From: Methanocella_A sp963769045
Lineage (GTDB): Archaea > Halobacteriota > Methanocellia > Methanocellales > Methanocellaceae
Reading direction: 5' to 3'
Assembly (NCBI GenBank): GCA_963769045.1
Contig: CAVYKK010000020.1
Span: forward strand, 1 to 64,000
DNA length: 64,000 bases
Below, piece after piece: positions 8,635-17,728 of the stretch (the first letter of the stretch is position 1; every line of letters starts with the position of its first letter). The position numbers and the translations under genes were made by a program. The notes beneath the pieces were generated by a model. That model was given only the letters and a program-made list of their open reading frames with translations, did no database searches and was not told where the DNA came from.

Positions 8635-10002
8635 ATGCATTCGGAAACTCAGGCACAGGAAACCGCAAGGACCGGTAACCTGAAGGTAGTGACTGATGTA
8701 GTCTGTCCCTTCTGTGGCACGCTCTGTGATGACATTAAGGTCGTCATGGATGGAAATCATATCGTTGACACGCTTAACGCTTGCGTGATCGGCAACGAGA
8801 AGTTCAAGTCCGCACAGGCGGGGCATCGCATAATGGCCCCGATGGAGCGGGCGGACAACTCTACCGAGTTCGGCAAGGTAAGCTGGGACTACGCTATCGA
8901 AAGAGCAGCGCAGATCTTAGCGAACGCGAAGCGTCCGTTGATGTACGGCTGGTCGTCCACCTCCTGTGAAGCGCAGGAAGTCGGTAACGAATTGGCCGAG
9001 GTCTGCGGCGCTGTCACGGATAACACTGCTTCTGTATGCCACGGCCCGTCGGTTATGGCTATTCAGACTGTTGGTGCTCCGTGTTGCACGCTGGGCGAAG
9101 TCAAGAACAGGGCTGACCTCATTATTTACTGGGGCTGTAATCCGGTGCACGCGCACCCGAGGCACATGTCTCGGTACTCGACCTATCCGAGAGGCTTCTT
9201 CACAGAGAGAGGCTTCAAGGACAGGACCGTAGTGGTCGTAGACCCGAGGCCGACTGACACCGCCAAGCAGGCGAGCATTCACGTCCAGGTCGAGCAGGGC
9301 AAGGACTACGAAGTCCTGGATGCACTGCGCACGGCTACCCGCGGCGAGGACATCCCCGACGTGGTTGGCGGCGTGAAGAAGGAGCAGATCAAGGCGCTCG
9401 CAGAGCTGGCCAAGTCTAAGAAGTTTGGCTTGCTGTTCTTCGGTATGGGTGTTACGCAGACGACTGGCAAGCATCGTAATATTGACATTGCGATCAGCTG
9501 GGTCGCTGATATGAACAAGTATACCAAGTTCAGCCTCATTCCCATGAGAGGCCATTATAACGTTACGGGTAGCGGCCAGGTTATGTGCTGGCAGTCGGGC
9601 TTCCCGTTTGCGATGGATTTCTCCCGGGGCTACCCGAGGTATAACCCGGGAGAGACGGCGGCCAACGACATACTGCAGAGGCACGAGTGTGACGCGGCAC
9701 TGGTTATTGCATCTGATCCGGGAGCGCATTTCCCGTATTCGTCGATGAAGTGGTACGCTCAGATCCCGACGATCGCTATTGATCCGCATGAGACTCCGAC
9801 GACTGGCGTAAGCAAGATTGTGATGCCGTCGACTATTGTCGGAGTCGAGGAAGAGGGCACTGCTTATCGTATGGATAACGTGCCTATACGCTGCCGCAAG
9901 GTCACCAACGCCCCGGAAGGAATCCTTTCGGATGCCGAGATACTGACCAGGCTGCTGAAGCGTGTGAAAGAGATCAAGGCCGAGAAAGCAGGGGGCGTGT
10001 AA
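8635..10002 (+). CDS. fwdB: Formylmethanofuran dehydrogenase subunit B (catalytic)
   Basis: A 455-aa tungsten/molybdenum-bispterin subunit that reduces CO2 to formate with low-potential ferredoxin electrons. The N-terminal [4Fe-4S] motif CPFCGTLCDDIKV (residues about 24-36) and the later NACVIGNEKF give the four cluster cysteines. Cys135 in ASVCHGPSV is a good candidate for the metal-ligand cysteine, so this is the cysteine and not the selenocysteine form. Pterin-binding stretches include YWGCNPVHAHPRHMSRYS and VVDPRPTDTAKQA. The first 15 residues are a short extension. Whether the enzyme uses W or Mo cannot be told from the sequence. Confidence 0.95.
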   Translation: MHSETQAQETARTGNLKVVTDVVCPFCGTLCDDIKVVMDGNHIVDTLNACVIGNEKFKSAQAGHRIMAPMERADNSTEFGKVSWDYAIERAAQILANAKRPLMYGWSSTSCEAQEVGNELAEVCGAVTDNTASVCHGPSVMAIQTVGAPCCTLGEVKNRADLIIYWGCNPVHAHPRHMSRYSTYPRGFFTERGFKDRTVVVVDPRPTDTAKQASIHVQVEQGKDYEVLDALRTATRGEDIPDVVGGVKKEQIKALAELAKSKKFGLLFFGMGVTQTTGKHRNIDIAISWVADMNKYTKFSLIPMRGHYNVTGSGQVMCWQSGFPFAMDFSRGYPRYNPGETAANDILQRHECDAALVIASDPGAHFPYSSMKWYAQIPTIAIDPHETPTTGVSKIVMPSTIVGVEEEGTAYRMDNVPIRCRKVTNAPEGILSDAEILTRLLKRVKEIKAEKAGGV

Positions 10003-10005
10003 GCC

Positions 10006-11760
10006 ATGGCAACGAAACCTACCACTGCGAAGAGCGAATTATTGATCAAGAACGGGTTTGTGTATGACCCTGCTCATGGCATTAAGGGTGACGTGAAGGA
10101 TATTGCGGTCCTGAACGGCAAGATTGTCGAGGCTTCCAAGCTTTCGACGAAGGCCAAGGTCATCGATGCTAAGGGCAAGATTGTGATGGCGGGCGGTATC
10201 GACCCGCACACTCACGTCGCGGGCCCGAAGCTGAATGTCGGCAGGCTGTACAGGCCTGAAGACAAGCTGCACGACCCGAACCTCCGAACACACACGGACT
10301 TACTGCGTTGCGGTGGCGGCTTCTCGGTGCCGAGCACTTTCGAGACCGCTTACCGGTATGCAGCGCTGGGTTACACCTACCTTAACGAGGCGGCTATGCC
10401 TCCTCTGCTGGCGAGGCACACCCATGAGGAGATCCATGACACTCCGATCGTGGACCAGACAGCTTTTACGCTGCTGGGTAACAACTGGCTCGTAATGGAG
10501 TATATTAAGAAGGGTCAGAAAGAAAATCTGGACGCTTATGTGGCGTGGATGCTCAAGGCCACTAAGGGCTTTGCGGTGAAGCTGGTTAACCCTGGCGGAA
10601 CCGAAGCCTGGGGCTGGGGCAAGAACTGCACGGACATCGACGACCCGGTGCCCTACTTCGACGTCACGCCGAAAGAGATCATCCAGGGCCTGGCAGAATC
10701 GAACGAGAGGCTTGGCCTCCCGCACTCAATCCACCTGCACGGCAACAACCTGGGCCACCCGGGCAACTATACCACGACCCTCAAGACGCTCGCGCTGACC
10801 GAGGGTATCAAGACGAACAAGAAGTCCGGCAGAAACCAGAACGTACATTTCACCCACGCACAGTTCAACTCGTATGGCGGGACTGCGTGGAAGGACATGG
10901 TTACTAAGGCGGATGCTATTGCGGACTATGTGAACAGTCACGACCACCTGACGATCGATGTCGGTTTTGTCACGCTTGACGAGACGACGACGATGACGGC
11001 GGACGGGCCTTTCGAGTTCAGTCTTAGCAGCATTAACCACCTCAAGTGGGCCAACCTGGATGTCGAGTTAGAGACCGGCTCGGGCGTTGTGCCATTCATT
11101 TACGACCCGAAGAACCATGTGTTCGGCCTCCAGTGGGCGACGGGCCTCGAGCTCGCGCTGCTGGTCAAAGACCCGTGGAAGTGTTTCATGACGACCGATA
11201 ACCCGAACGCAGGGCCGTTCACACGGTACCCGTTCATTATGGCCTGGCTCATGAGCAAGAAGGCGAGGGATGGCCGGCTGAACACGCTGCACAAGTGGGT
11301 GGCGGAGAGGAGCAAGATCGCCGGTATCTCGAGAGAGATGACGTTCGATGATATTGCGACGATGACCAGGGCAGGGCCTGCCAAAGCACTTGGCATGTCC
11401 AAGACTAAGGGTCACCTGGGTGTCGGAGCGGACGCGGACATCGCGATCTATAGCTACAACCCGAAGACCCAGGACAGCACGCAGGACACTGACGGGCTTA
11501 TTCACGCGTTCTCAAAGGCGGCTTACACCATCAAGGGCGGCGATATCGTTGTCAAGGATGGCGAAGTAGTGTCGATGGGCCAGCCGAAGCAGCTTATCTG
11601 GGCTGACGCCGATGGCTTTAACAACAAGCAGGTCGTCGACGACGTGGTCAACAAGTTCCTGAAGTACTACTCGGTCACGCTGAACAACTATCCGGTGCAG
11701 GACGTATATGCGGCCCACCAGACGGTCATTAAAGCGGGCTCGCTGGCGGGAGGTAACTAA
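10006..11760 (+). CDS. fwdA: Formylmethanofuran dehydrogenase subunit A (amidohydrolase)
   Basis: A 584-aa amidohydrolase-fold subunit that condenses formate with methanofuran at a binuclear zinc site. Visible features are the HxH metal motif in GGIDPHTHVAGPKLNVGR (near residue 66), SIHLHGNNLGHPGN and VHFTHAQFNSYGG with further metal-ligand histidines, and MTTDNPNAGPFTRYP with the conserved aspartate. The first about 10 residues are variable. It sits 3 nt after fwdB and 1 nt before fwdC. Confidence 0.96.
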   Translation: MATKPTTAKSELLIKNGFVYDPAHGIKGDVKDIAVLNGKIVEASKLSTKAKVIDAKGKIVMAGGIDPHTHVAGPKLNVGRLYRPEDKLHDPNLRTHTDLLRCGGGFSVPSTFETAYRYAALGYTYLNEAAMPPLLARHTHEEIHDTPIVDQTAFTLLGNNWLVMEYIKKGQKENLDAYVAWMLKATKGFAVKLVNPGGTEAWGWGKNCTDIDDPVPYFDVTPKEIIQGLAESNERLGLPHSIHLHGNNLGHPGNYTTTLKTLALTEGIKTNKKSGRNQNVHFTHAQFNSYGGTAWKDMVTKADAIADYVNSHDHLTIDVGFVTLDETTTMTADGPFEFSLSSINHLKWANLDVELETGSGVVPFIYDPKNHVFGLQWATGLELALLVKDPWKCFMTTDNPNAGPFTRYPFIMAWLMSKKARDGRLNTLHKWVAERSKIAGISREMTFDDIATMTRAGPAKALGMSKTKGHLGVGADADIAIYSYNPKTQDSTQDTDGLIHAFSKAAYTIKGGDIVVKDGEVVSMGQPKQLIWADADGFNNKQVVDDVVNKFLKYYSVTLNNYPVQDVYAAHQTVIKAGSLAGGN

Positions 11761-11761
11761 C

Positions 11762-12562
11762 ATGGAAAAAGTTACTTTAACACCTAACGGCGAGAAGTAC
11801 CTCGTACTGGAAGCCGAATGTATCACGCCGGACAATTTCGCGGGTAAATCGCTTGAGCAGATTGGTGACATGAAGGTGTGGGAGGGTAATACCACTCATC
11901 GCCTTGGCAAGTTCTTCGACATTACCGGCACGATTGCCGCTACTGCCGCAGAGCAGGCAATAGTCATCAACGGGAATGTTCCCAGGGTGAAATACATCGG
12001 CTCTAAGATGACTGCCGGTGCTATTCTTTGTAAGGGCAATGTGGACATGTACTGCGGTGCCTGGATGAAGGGTGGCCAGATCCTGGTGAAGGGCAATGCT
12101 GACGCGTTTGCGGGTATCCAGATGGAAGGCGGCGACCTCGTAATCGAGGGTAATGCCGGCAACTATACTGGTGCCAGCTATCGTGGTGACTGGCGTGGCA
12201 TGAAGGGCGGCAACATCCTGATCAAGGGCAATGCTGGCTCTGATATTGGCGAGTATATGATCGGAGGCACGATCACTGTCATGGGTAACGCTAACATCAA
12301 CGCGGGTATCCATGCGGGAAGGGCTGTCGGCTCTAAGGAACCTGGCGGCAAGATCGTGATCTACGGCAACTCGCCAGGCCGTGTCGGCGCCCAGATGACC
12401 CGCGGCACTATATATGTGCTGGGGAACATCGAGACGATGATGCCCGGTTTTGCGCTGAAGGAGACGCAGGAAGTGGACTTCGAGGGTAAGAAATTACCGT
12501 TCAAGGTCTATACCGGCGACCGCGCAGAGGCCGGGAAAGGCACGCTTTACGTGAAAGCATAA
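11762..12562 (+). CDS. fwdC: Formylmethanofuran dehydrogenase subunit C
   Basis: A 266-aa subunit with a right-handed beta-helix of the type also found at the C-terminus of glutamate synthase. Repeated G-x-x-G turns are visible (CGAWMKGGQILVKGNA, FAGIQMEGGDLVIEGNAG, IGEYMIGGTITVMGNA, VGAQMTRGTIYVLGNI). I use the ATG at 11762; the 18 extra in-frame residues upstream are out-of-frame fwdA. It is the last of the classic fwd subunits, and the next gene begins 1 nt after its stop. Confidence 0.94.
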   Translation: MEKVTLTPNGEKYLVLEAECITPDNFAGKSLEQIGDMKVWEGNTTHRLGKFFDITGTIAATAAEQAIVINGNVPRVKYIGSKMTAGAILCKGNVDMYCGAWMKGGQILVKGNADAFAGIQMEGGDLVIEGNAGNYTGASYRGDWRGMKGGNILIKGNAGSDIGEYMIGGTITVMGNANINAGIHAGRAVGSKEPGGKIVIYGNSPGRVGAQMTRGTIYVLGNIETMMPGFALKETQEVDFEGKKLPFKVYTGDRAEAGKGTLYVKA

Positions 12563-12563
12563 A

Positions 12564-13034
12564 ATGCAAAAAGACTATATTGGTCGGCGGGCATCTCATA
12601 ATGAGATGTCCACCCCTGTTTATTTATCAAAAAACATTGGGCAAAGCTATCCCGGTGATAATACCATGGTACCCTGGTTTAATGTCCTTCTTAATTCGAC
12701 ACTGTCGACCACTCGTTATCTGACAGATAACTATGCGAATGTCGAGTTCAAGGTTATCGGTCAGGAAGAGCGTGACGGCCACATCTACCGCGTTTCCGAG
12801 TTTGTTATGGACAACCGGGTGATCGTCCACTCCGTAGTAGACATCCCCGTCAGCGAGAACCCGGCGAAGTTCGTCGAAATCATGCGGGAAAAGATCACCC
12901 CGATCGGCGACGCCCTCCGTGATAATGGCTACTATGTAGAGCGGGAAATTGTTCATCATGACGCCAGCTCGAAGGTCTATGCCATGAGGGGCGACGTGAA
13001 CCTCAAAATCACGGAAAAATATTATAATATGTGA
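12564..13034 (+). CDS. Chorismate-lyase-like protein at the end of the fwd operon
   Basis: A 156-aa protein, tightly attached to fwdC (1-nt gap), hence probably co-transcribed. The region TLSTTRYLTDNYANVEFKV followed by VSEFVMDNRVIVHSVVDIP and PIGDALRDNGYYVEREIV looks like the UbiC/DUF98 chorismate-lyase fold. In methanogens DUF98-type lyases make 4-hydroxybenzoate for methanopterin. I recognise the pattern, not a strict motif, so the function is tentative. A T-rich stretch after the stop (13035-13040) could end the operon transcript. Confidence 0.5.
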   Translation: MQKDYIGRRASHNEMSTPVYLSKNIGQSYPGDNTMVPWFNVLLNSTLSTTRYLTDNYANVEFKVIGQEERDGHIYRVSEFVMDNRVIVHSVVDIPVSENPAKFVEIMREKITPIGDALRDNGYYVEREIVHHDASSKVYAMRGDVNLKITEKYYNM

Positions 13035-13082
13035 CTTTTTCCCTGATACATCATTTATTTTCATCCGTATTATCTTTGCCAT

Positions 13083-13880
13083 ATGCCCGACGTCTGCTTA
13101 CAGCTGCGGCCATCCAACAAGGTGAAAGAGTACGCCCGGATGTTTGACTTTGCCGAGCGCTGCGGGTTCGACGGCGTAGAGCTCTGCCAGCCTCCGTTCA
13201 GCATCGACTACGAACGGCTGAGCCTGCTCTCGCTGGAGCACAACATGCCCATACGCAGCATTATTGCGCCAAGCCCTCTCAGCACGACGGGAGTACTGAT
13301 GCACGGAAAGTGCTTCGCAATGGACCAGCTGGACCCGGACATCATGGTCATCGAGGTCCCGCGCGTTTCTCTGTTGAACTGGCCGGCGCAGACGATTTTC
13401 CGGAACAACGTTGAACTCTTCAAGGAGACTTACGGGAAGGAAAAGATCACCATTGAGAACAGCAGGCCGACACAGTTCCAGCATCCTGTGCTGGATATCA
13501 AGCGGCTCCGGGACTTCAGCTACGCTCACGACATTTTTATCAGCTTCGACGTGTCAAGCTGTGCGGCATCGGGAATGGATATTTTGCTGTCATGCGACAT
13601 GCTGATGCCCAGGATCAGGAACGTCCACTTTAGTGACTACGGAGGCCAGACTGCAGCCGGGCATCTTGTACCGGGCATGGGGCTCCTGCCACTGGGCATG
13701 TTGCTGTCGCGGCTGAACGAATACCGCTACGATGGCCTGATCACGCTGGAAGTAGACCACGCCGTGCCGGAAAGCGAGGACGGCGACCAGCAGATCCTTT
13801 ACAGCGAGATTGTAGGATTCATCAAAAGCTACTTCGACCGCCGCCGTGTCACAACGACTGCCGCTGCCGGAGCCACATAA
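13083..13880 (+). CDS. Sugar-phosphate isomerase/epimerase-like TIM-barrel protein
   Basis: 265 aa with the xylose-isomerase-like TIM-barrel pattern: FDFAERCGFDGVELCQPP at the N-terminus, KITIENSRPTQFQHP in the middle, FISFDVSSC, RIRNVHFSDYGGQ with the metal-ligand-like His, and YDGLITLEVDH near the C-terminus. The family covers isomerases, epimerases and endonuclease-IV-like enzymes; the substrate cannot be inferred. The ATG lies 48 nt after the previous stop, past a T-run, so it probably has its own promoter. Confidence 0.75.
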   Translation: MPDVCLQLRPSNKVKEYARMFDFAERCGFDGVELCQPPFSIDYERLSLLSLEHNMPIRSIIAPSPLSTTGVLMHGKCFAMDQLDPDIMVIEVPRVSLLNWPAQTIFRNNVELFKETYGKEKITIENSRPTQFQHPVLDIKRLRDFSYAHDIFISFDVSSCAASGMDILLSCDMLMPRIRNVHFSDYGGQTAAGHLVPGMGLLPLGMLLSRLNEYRYDGLITLEVDHAVPESEDGDQQILYSEIVGFIKSYFDRRRVTTTAAAGAT

Positions 13881-13952
13881 GCGCGAACTGGCTATCATTC
13901 CACATGGCTCGCTTTCATCCGTCCGGGCGATTCCTGTAAAGAAGCTGTGCAA

Positions 13953-16208
13953 CTAAACGCTGAAAACATGTGCCTCATCGTCGCCGGTTTCGCCGTCGCG
14001 GGCTATTGCCGCAGGAAGCATTATCACGAACCGGCTGCCCTGATTGTAGTCGCCCGGCACACGGTCTTCTATCCATACCTTGCCCCGGAAGTCTTCTACC
14101 AGCGTCTTTACCAGATATAGCCCGAGGCCTTTGCCTGTCAACTTCGCATGCTCCTTACCGACACGCTCGAATATCCCGGGCTTTTGCTCGTCGGGTATGC
14201 CCGGGCCTGTATCTTCGATGACGATCCTGCAAAATATTACCCCGTTCTCCTCAGTCTTGCGCAGGCTCATATTGATCGCCAGTGGCCCGGTCGAGTGTTT
14301 TATGGCATTTCCCATGATGTTCGAGAACACGTCTATCAACAGCTCGTTGGCCAGCACACAGCAGTCGCAAATCGCGCTGTAGGTTATAGTAATGTCTCGG
14401 CCCGGGACATTCGAATGACGCCCCTTCACCTCGGTCAGGACGTGGTCCAGACAGATATATCGTGACTTCAGGACACCTTTTCTCTCCTTCTGGAGCTTCC
14501 GTACGCTGCCGATCAGGTCCGAGCTGTTCTTCAGGGAGTCCATTGCATTAGTGATCAATTGCAGATCGTCGCTGTTCAGTGACCCCCTGGACTTTAGCTT
14601 ATTGCCTGCCAGCTCGAGGAAACCCAGCGCAGCCATGTTCATGTTGTTGATATCGTGGCCCATCAGGTCGAGGTAAAGTTCTGCTTGTGCCTTGGCGTCC
14701 TGCAGGGCGATTTCTGTGTGCTTGCGCTCTGTCATATCATAGGCGGTCACAATGCCTGCCGGCCTGCCCCTGTACTCAATGAAGCCTGCGGTGAACTCCG
14801 CCCACCGCTCCTCGCCGGCTTTCGTGATGTACCTGACCTCGTACCTGGTCGGCACCGGCTCGCCTTTCTGCCGCGCCTGCCCGTACATCTTCACCATCTC
14901 CTGGTACTCCGGGTGGACCATTTCCCAGTAGTTTTTCGTCAACAGCTCGCCCATGGAGAACCCGGTAAATGCCACGGCCGCCGGGTTCGCGTAGATGAGC
15001 TTATTGCCCTGGTACATGAATATGGCTGACGGCGACAGCTCGGACAGGACACGGAACTTTTCTTCGCTTTCCCTCAGCGCCTCCTCCGCCCGCTTGCGTT
15101 CGGTGATGTCCAGCGCCGTGATTACGCCTGCGGGCTTGCCATGGTACCGGATCGGTGCGACAGTCAGGTCTGCCCAGCCCACGTCACCGCCTTTCCTCAC
15201 GAACTTGATCTCGAACCGCCCGGGGATCATAACGCCGTGCAGCAGGTCATTGCCGTACTTTTTTAGGCCTTCCCTGAACTCGTCGTGTATCAGCTCCCAG
15301 AAATCCATTGCCCGGATCTCTTCGTTCGCGTAGCCGGTAACGGCTGATGCCGCCGGGTTGGCATAGATGAACCGGTTATCCTGGATCAGAAAGATGGCGG
15401 CTACTGACGTGTCGGCCATAACCCGGAACTTTTCCTGGCCCTCCGCCAGTGCCTGAGCCGCGTTCCTGCGTTCGGTGATGTCCCGAAGAAAAGCAATCAT
15501 CCGCTCGACGCCGTCAAACTGTATGTAGCTGGCATGGATTTCCATCGGCACTTTCCGGCCGTCGCGGGTATACAGGAACGACTCCAGGTGTGCCCAGCCG
15601 CCCTTCCTGACGGACAGCCATACCTCCCGGTACCTTTCGGGCGTGTACTGCGGGTCCAGGGTCCAGATGCTCATGGACAGGAGCTCCTCCCTGGAATAGC
15701 CCATGATCTGGCAGGCCCTGTCGTTGACATACTGGATCCTGCCATTACTATCCAGCCAGATCGAAGAATCGGTGAAGTGATCAACGGCAAACTGTGTCAT
15801 CTGCAGCCGTCTCTCCTGCTCTTTCAGCCACGATATGTCCGTGATGAACGCGAAAAAGACAGGCTCGTTTGATTCGGGAGGATAGTACATATGCATAAAA
15901 ACGGTCACGGGAAGCACAGAGCCATCCTTCCGGACCAGACTGCCCTCGAACTGGCAGGATTTTGCGCCCCGGCCCAGTTCCTCCATGGTCTTTTCCACAC
16001 GCTTTCTCAGCTCATCGTCAGTGAAACTGGCAGGCCACCTCAAGCCTTCGGCTTTTTCGGCCGTATAGCCCGAAAGCAGGTAGAATTGCGGGTTTGCGGT
16101 CAGCAGCCGGCCATCCAGGCACCAGGCGATAAAGGATACTGTATCGTGCTTGATGGCCTCTGCGGCAAATCCTCCCATCTCAGACAGGTCCTTCAACCCG
16201 CGCACCAT
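13953..16208 (-). CDS. PAS-domain sensor histidine kinase (four PAS domains)
   Basis: A 751-aa cytoplasmic sensor with no membrane segment. Four PAS domains occur at about 20-130, 140-250, 260-375 and 385-500; the last two are close paralogs (AIFLIQDNRFIYANPAASAV and AIFMYQGNKLIYANPAAVAF). The kinase core follows: phospho-acceptor His in LDLMGHDINNMNM, N-box NIMGNAIKHS, G1 IEDTGPGIPDEQ and G2 GKGLGLYLVKTLVEDF. The HDxNN H-box is common in methanoarchaeal kinases. No response regulator lies beside it, so it is an orphan. Signal unknown; internal PAS duplication is evident. Confidence 0.9.
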   Translation of the reverse strand: MVRGLKDLSEMGGFAAEAIKHDTVSFIAWCLDGRLLTANPQFYLLSGYTAEKAEGLRWPASFTDDELRKRVEKTMEELGRGAKSCQFEGSLVRKDGSVLPVTVFMHMYYPPESNEPVFFAFITDISWLKEQERRLQMTQFAVDHFTDSSIWLDSNGRIQYVNDRACQIMGYSREELLSMSIWTLDPQYTPERYREVWLSVRKGGWAHLESFLYTRDGRKVPMEIHASYIQFDGVERMIAFLRDITERRNAAQALAEGQEKFRVMADTSVAAIFLIQDNRFIYANPAASAVTGYANEEIRAMDFWELIHDEFREGLKKYGNDLLHGVMIPGRFEIKFVRKGGDVGWADLTVAPIRYHGKPAGVITALDITERKRAEEALRESEEKFRVLSELSPSAIFMYQGNKLIYANPAAVAFTGFSMGELLTKNYWEMVHPEYQEMVKMYGQARQKGEPVPTRYEVRYITKAGEERWAEFTAGFIEYRGRPAGIVTAYDMTERKHTEIALQDAKAQAELYLDLMGHDINNMNMAALGFLELAGNKLKSRGSLNSDDLQLITNAMDSLKNSSDLIGSVRKLQKERKGVLKSRYICLDHVLTEVKGRHSNVPGRDITITYSAICDCCVLANELLIDVFSNIMGNAIKHSTGPLAINMSLRKTEENGVIFCRIVIEDTGPGIPDEQKPGIFERVGKEHAKLTGKGLGLYLVKTLVEDFRGKVWIEDRVPGDYNQGSRFVIMLPAAIARDGETGDDEAHVFSV

Positions 16209-16305
16209 TCAAAGATCGCAGAGCACAGATAAAAAACCAATAAATGAAAAAAGCGAAAAATCGTAAGCAGGGCAGGGCCTGTACTCCGGCCCGTGCCGTA
16301 CATCC

Positions 16306-16980
16306 CTATTTCTGGGCAGACTTTTCGAGCGCGTCCACGATCTCCTGCACTTTTTCCGCAGGAATGCCCACGATCATTTCCTCGTCGGCGATCTTCGCGT
16401 TCTTCCTGGAGCCCATGCAGCCCAGCGTGAAGTTGACCGCGCCGGTCATGTAGACTTCGGCGACGGCGTCGGCACAGATCGACTGGATACCGGAGAAGTC
16501 GGCATAATTCCTGCCACCGAGCGCGAAAATGTTCGCTTTGGCGATGCGCATCATCTGCTTCGGGTTGCCTATAATCACGACCACGTCCGGCTTGAATGCC
16601 GCCTTCTCCAGCGGCGCGTACATCGTGGCGATATAGTCCTCGTCGACTCTCGTGATCGAGCCCGTGGTACGCTTTGCCGCACCGGACGAGCCGAAGTCGC
16701 CCAGCCCGAAGTAGAACTCGCCGTTCAGCACCTTCTCCGGCGTCTCCATGACGCCCAGCGCCCCGGCACCGCCTGCACAGGCGTGTTTGTCCTTCGTGGC
16801 GTAGAACACGTCGCCATTCCGGGCCTTCTGCACCATCTCGCAGTGCCGGACCTTCTCGCTGATCTCCGGGATGCCTGCCGGGATATCCTCGCGCTTCCGG
16901 ATAAGCTTGACAGCGACAGGCGAGCCCTTCAGGCCCAGCATGGATTTCAACTTAGATGAGAGTTCCTCGTAAGTGCTCAT
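16306..16980 (-). CDS. DUF169 family protein
   Basis: A 224-aa protein with the DUF169 signature: LGLKGSPVAVKLIRKREDIP, RHCEMVQKARNGDVFYATKD, KHACAGGAGALG, DVVVIIGNPKQMMRI and FTLGCMGSRKNAKI. The conserved cysteines (about residues 47, 67 and 197) may bind a metal or a cluster; this is an inference. The biochemical role is unknown. It is transcribed on its own, opposite to the inverted-repeat element that begins 71 bp upstream. Confidence 0.8.
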   Translation of the reverse strand: MSTYEELSSKLKSMLGLKGSPVAVKLIRKREDIPAGIPEISEKVRHCEMVQKARNGDVFYATKDKHACAGGAGALGVMETPEKVLNGEFYFGLGDFGSSGAAKRTTGSITRVDEDYIATMYAPLEKAAFKPDVVVIIGNPKQMMRIAKANIFALGGRNYADFSGIQSICADAVAEVYMTGAVNFTLGCMGSRKNAKIADEEMIVGIPAEKVQEIVDALEKSAQK

Positions 16981-17050
16981 GGGTTTGTACCTTCTATAAT
17001 TAGAAATTAACGGCGTTAAACGATATATGCTTTGTGAAATGCCTGATCAT

Positions 17051-17701
17051 GGCTCATGACCCTTTCAACACAAAGGCCACAATGGCCACAATGTACACGA
17101 AGTATTTTTAATAAAGATAATGCAGAGCGAACTATTAAGTAGCTTGTAAATACAGTTATCTTATATGCAACAATTTGAAAATAATCCTGGTATTATAAAC
17201 AACCAACATTCCGTAGAAAATTCAATTCCTTTATATATTGAAAAAGTCGGCGCTCACATTTTAGATTTAGCATTTAAAATACATACCGAACGTGGGCCGG
17301 GCATGCTGGAGAAGACGTATGAGTTTTGTCTTTTTAATGATTTAAATGATATGGGTTTCTTTGTTAGATCACAAGTACATTTACCAATTGTACACCATGG
17401 ACATCGATTAGACGATGCTTATAGGGTTGATTTAATTGTGAACGATTGTGTAGTTGTGGAATTAAAATCAATAGATGGTTCAATACTTCCTGTTCATAGA
17501 TCCCAGGTATTAACATATTTGAAATCTGGTGGATATCGCTTAGGGCTATTAATTAATTTTAATACAAAAAGCTTAAAAGATGGAATTGCTCGTATTGCGA
17601 ACTAATTATTACATAAATGCATATTTTATCAGCATTTTATTATATAATACGTTGTGTACCTCGTGGCCTTTGTGGCCTTTGTGTTGAAAGGGTCATGAGC
17701 C
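17051..17701. mobile_element. Inverted-repeat element carrying a GxxExxY gene
   Basis: About 50-nt inverted arms (17051-17101 and 17650-17701) bracket an AT-rich segment. Both arms start GGCTCATGACCCTTTCAACA when read inward and continue with iterated AAGGCCACA units, with few mismatches. The same arm sequence without a gene forms the solo palindrome at 60984-61107. The AT-rich interior contrasts with the GC-rich neighbours, suggesting insertion. No clear target-site duplication could be assigned by eye. Confidence 0.75.
17165..17605 (+). CDS. GxxExxY protein (PD-(D/E)XK nuclease-like)
   Basis: A 146-aa protein with the name-giving motif GMLEKTYE near residue 44 and a nuclease-like core: the Asp of YRVDLIV followed by the E-x-K of VVVELKSIDG, then QVLTYLKSGGYRLGLLINFN. 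This matches the PD-(D/E)XK arrangement with all catalytic residues kept. The family's function is not established. The codons are strongly A/T-rich, unlike flanking genes, and the gene lies between inverted arms, so it is probably acquired. It could act as nuclease or processing factor for the palindromic elements in this window; that is a hypothesis. Confidence 0.85.
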   Translation: MQQFENNPGIINNQHSVENSIPLYIEKVGAHILDLAFKIHTERGPGMLEKTYEFCLFNDLNDMGFFVRSQVHLPIVHHGHRLDDAYRVDLIVNDCVVVELKSIDGSILPVHRSQVLTYLKSGGYRLGLLINFNTKSLKDGIARIAN

Positions 17702-17728
17702 TGAATGAAATGATACGGGTATGAATAC

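Noticed and set aside
8635..10002. Selenocysteine in FwdB or HdrA
   Set aside because: No in-frame TGA and normal cysteines at the expected places.
17051..17701. Insertion sequence with DDE transposase
   Set aside because: No DDE or HUH motif in the single encoded protein; it is a GxxExxY nuclease-like protein.
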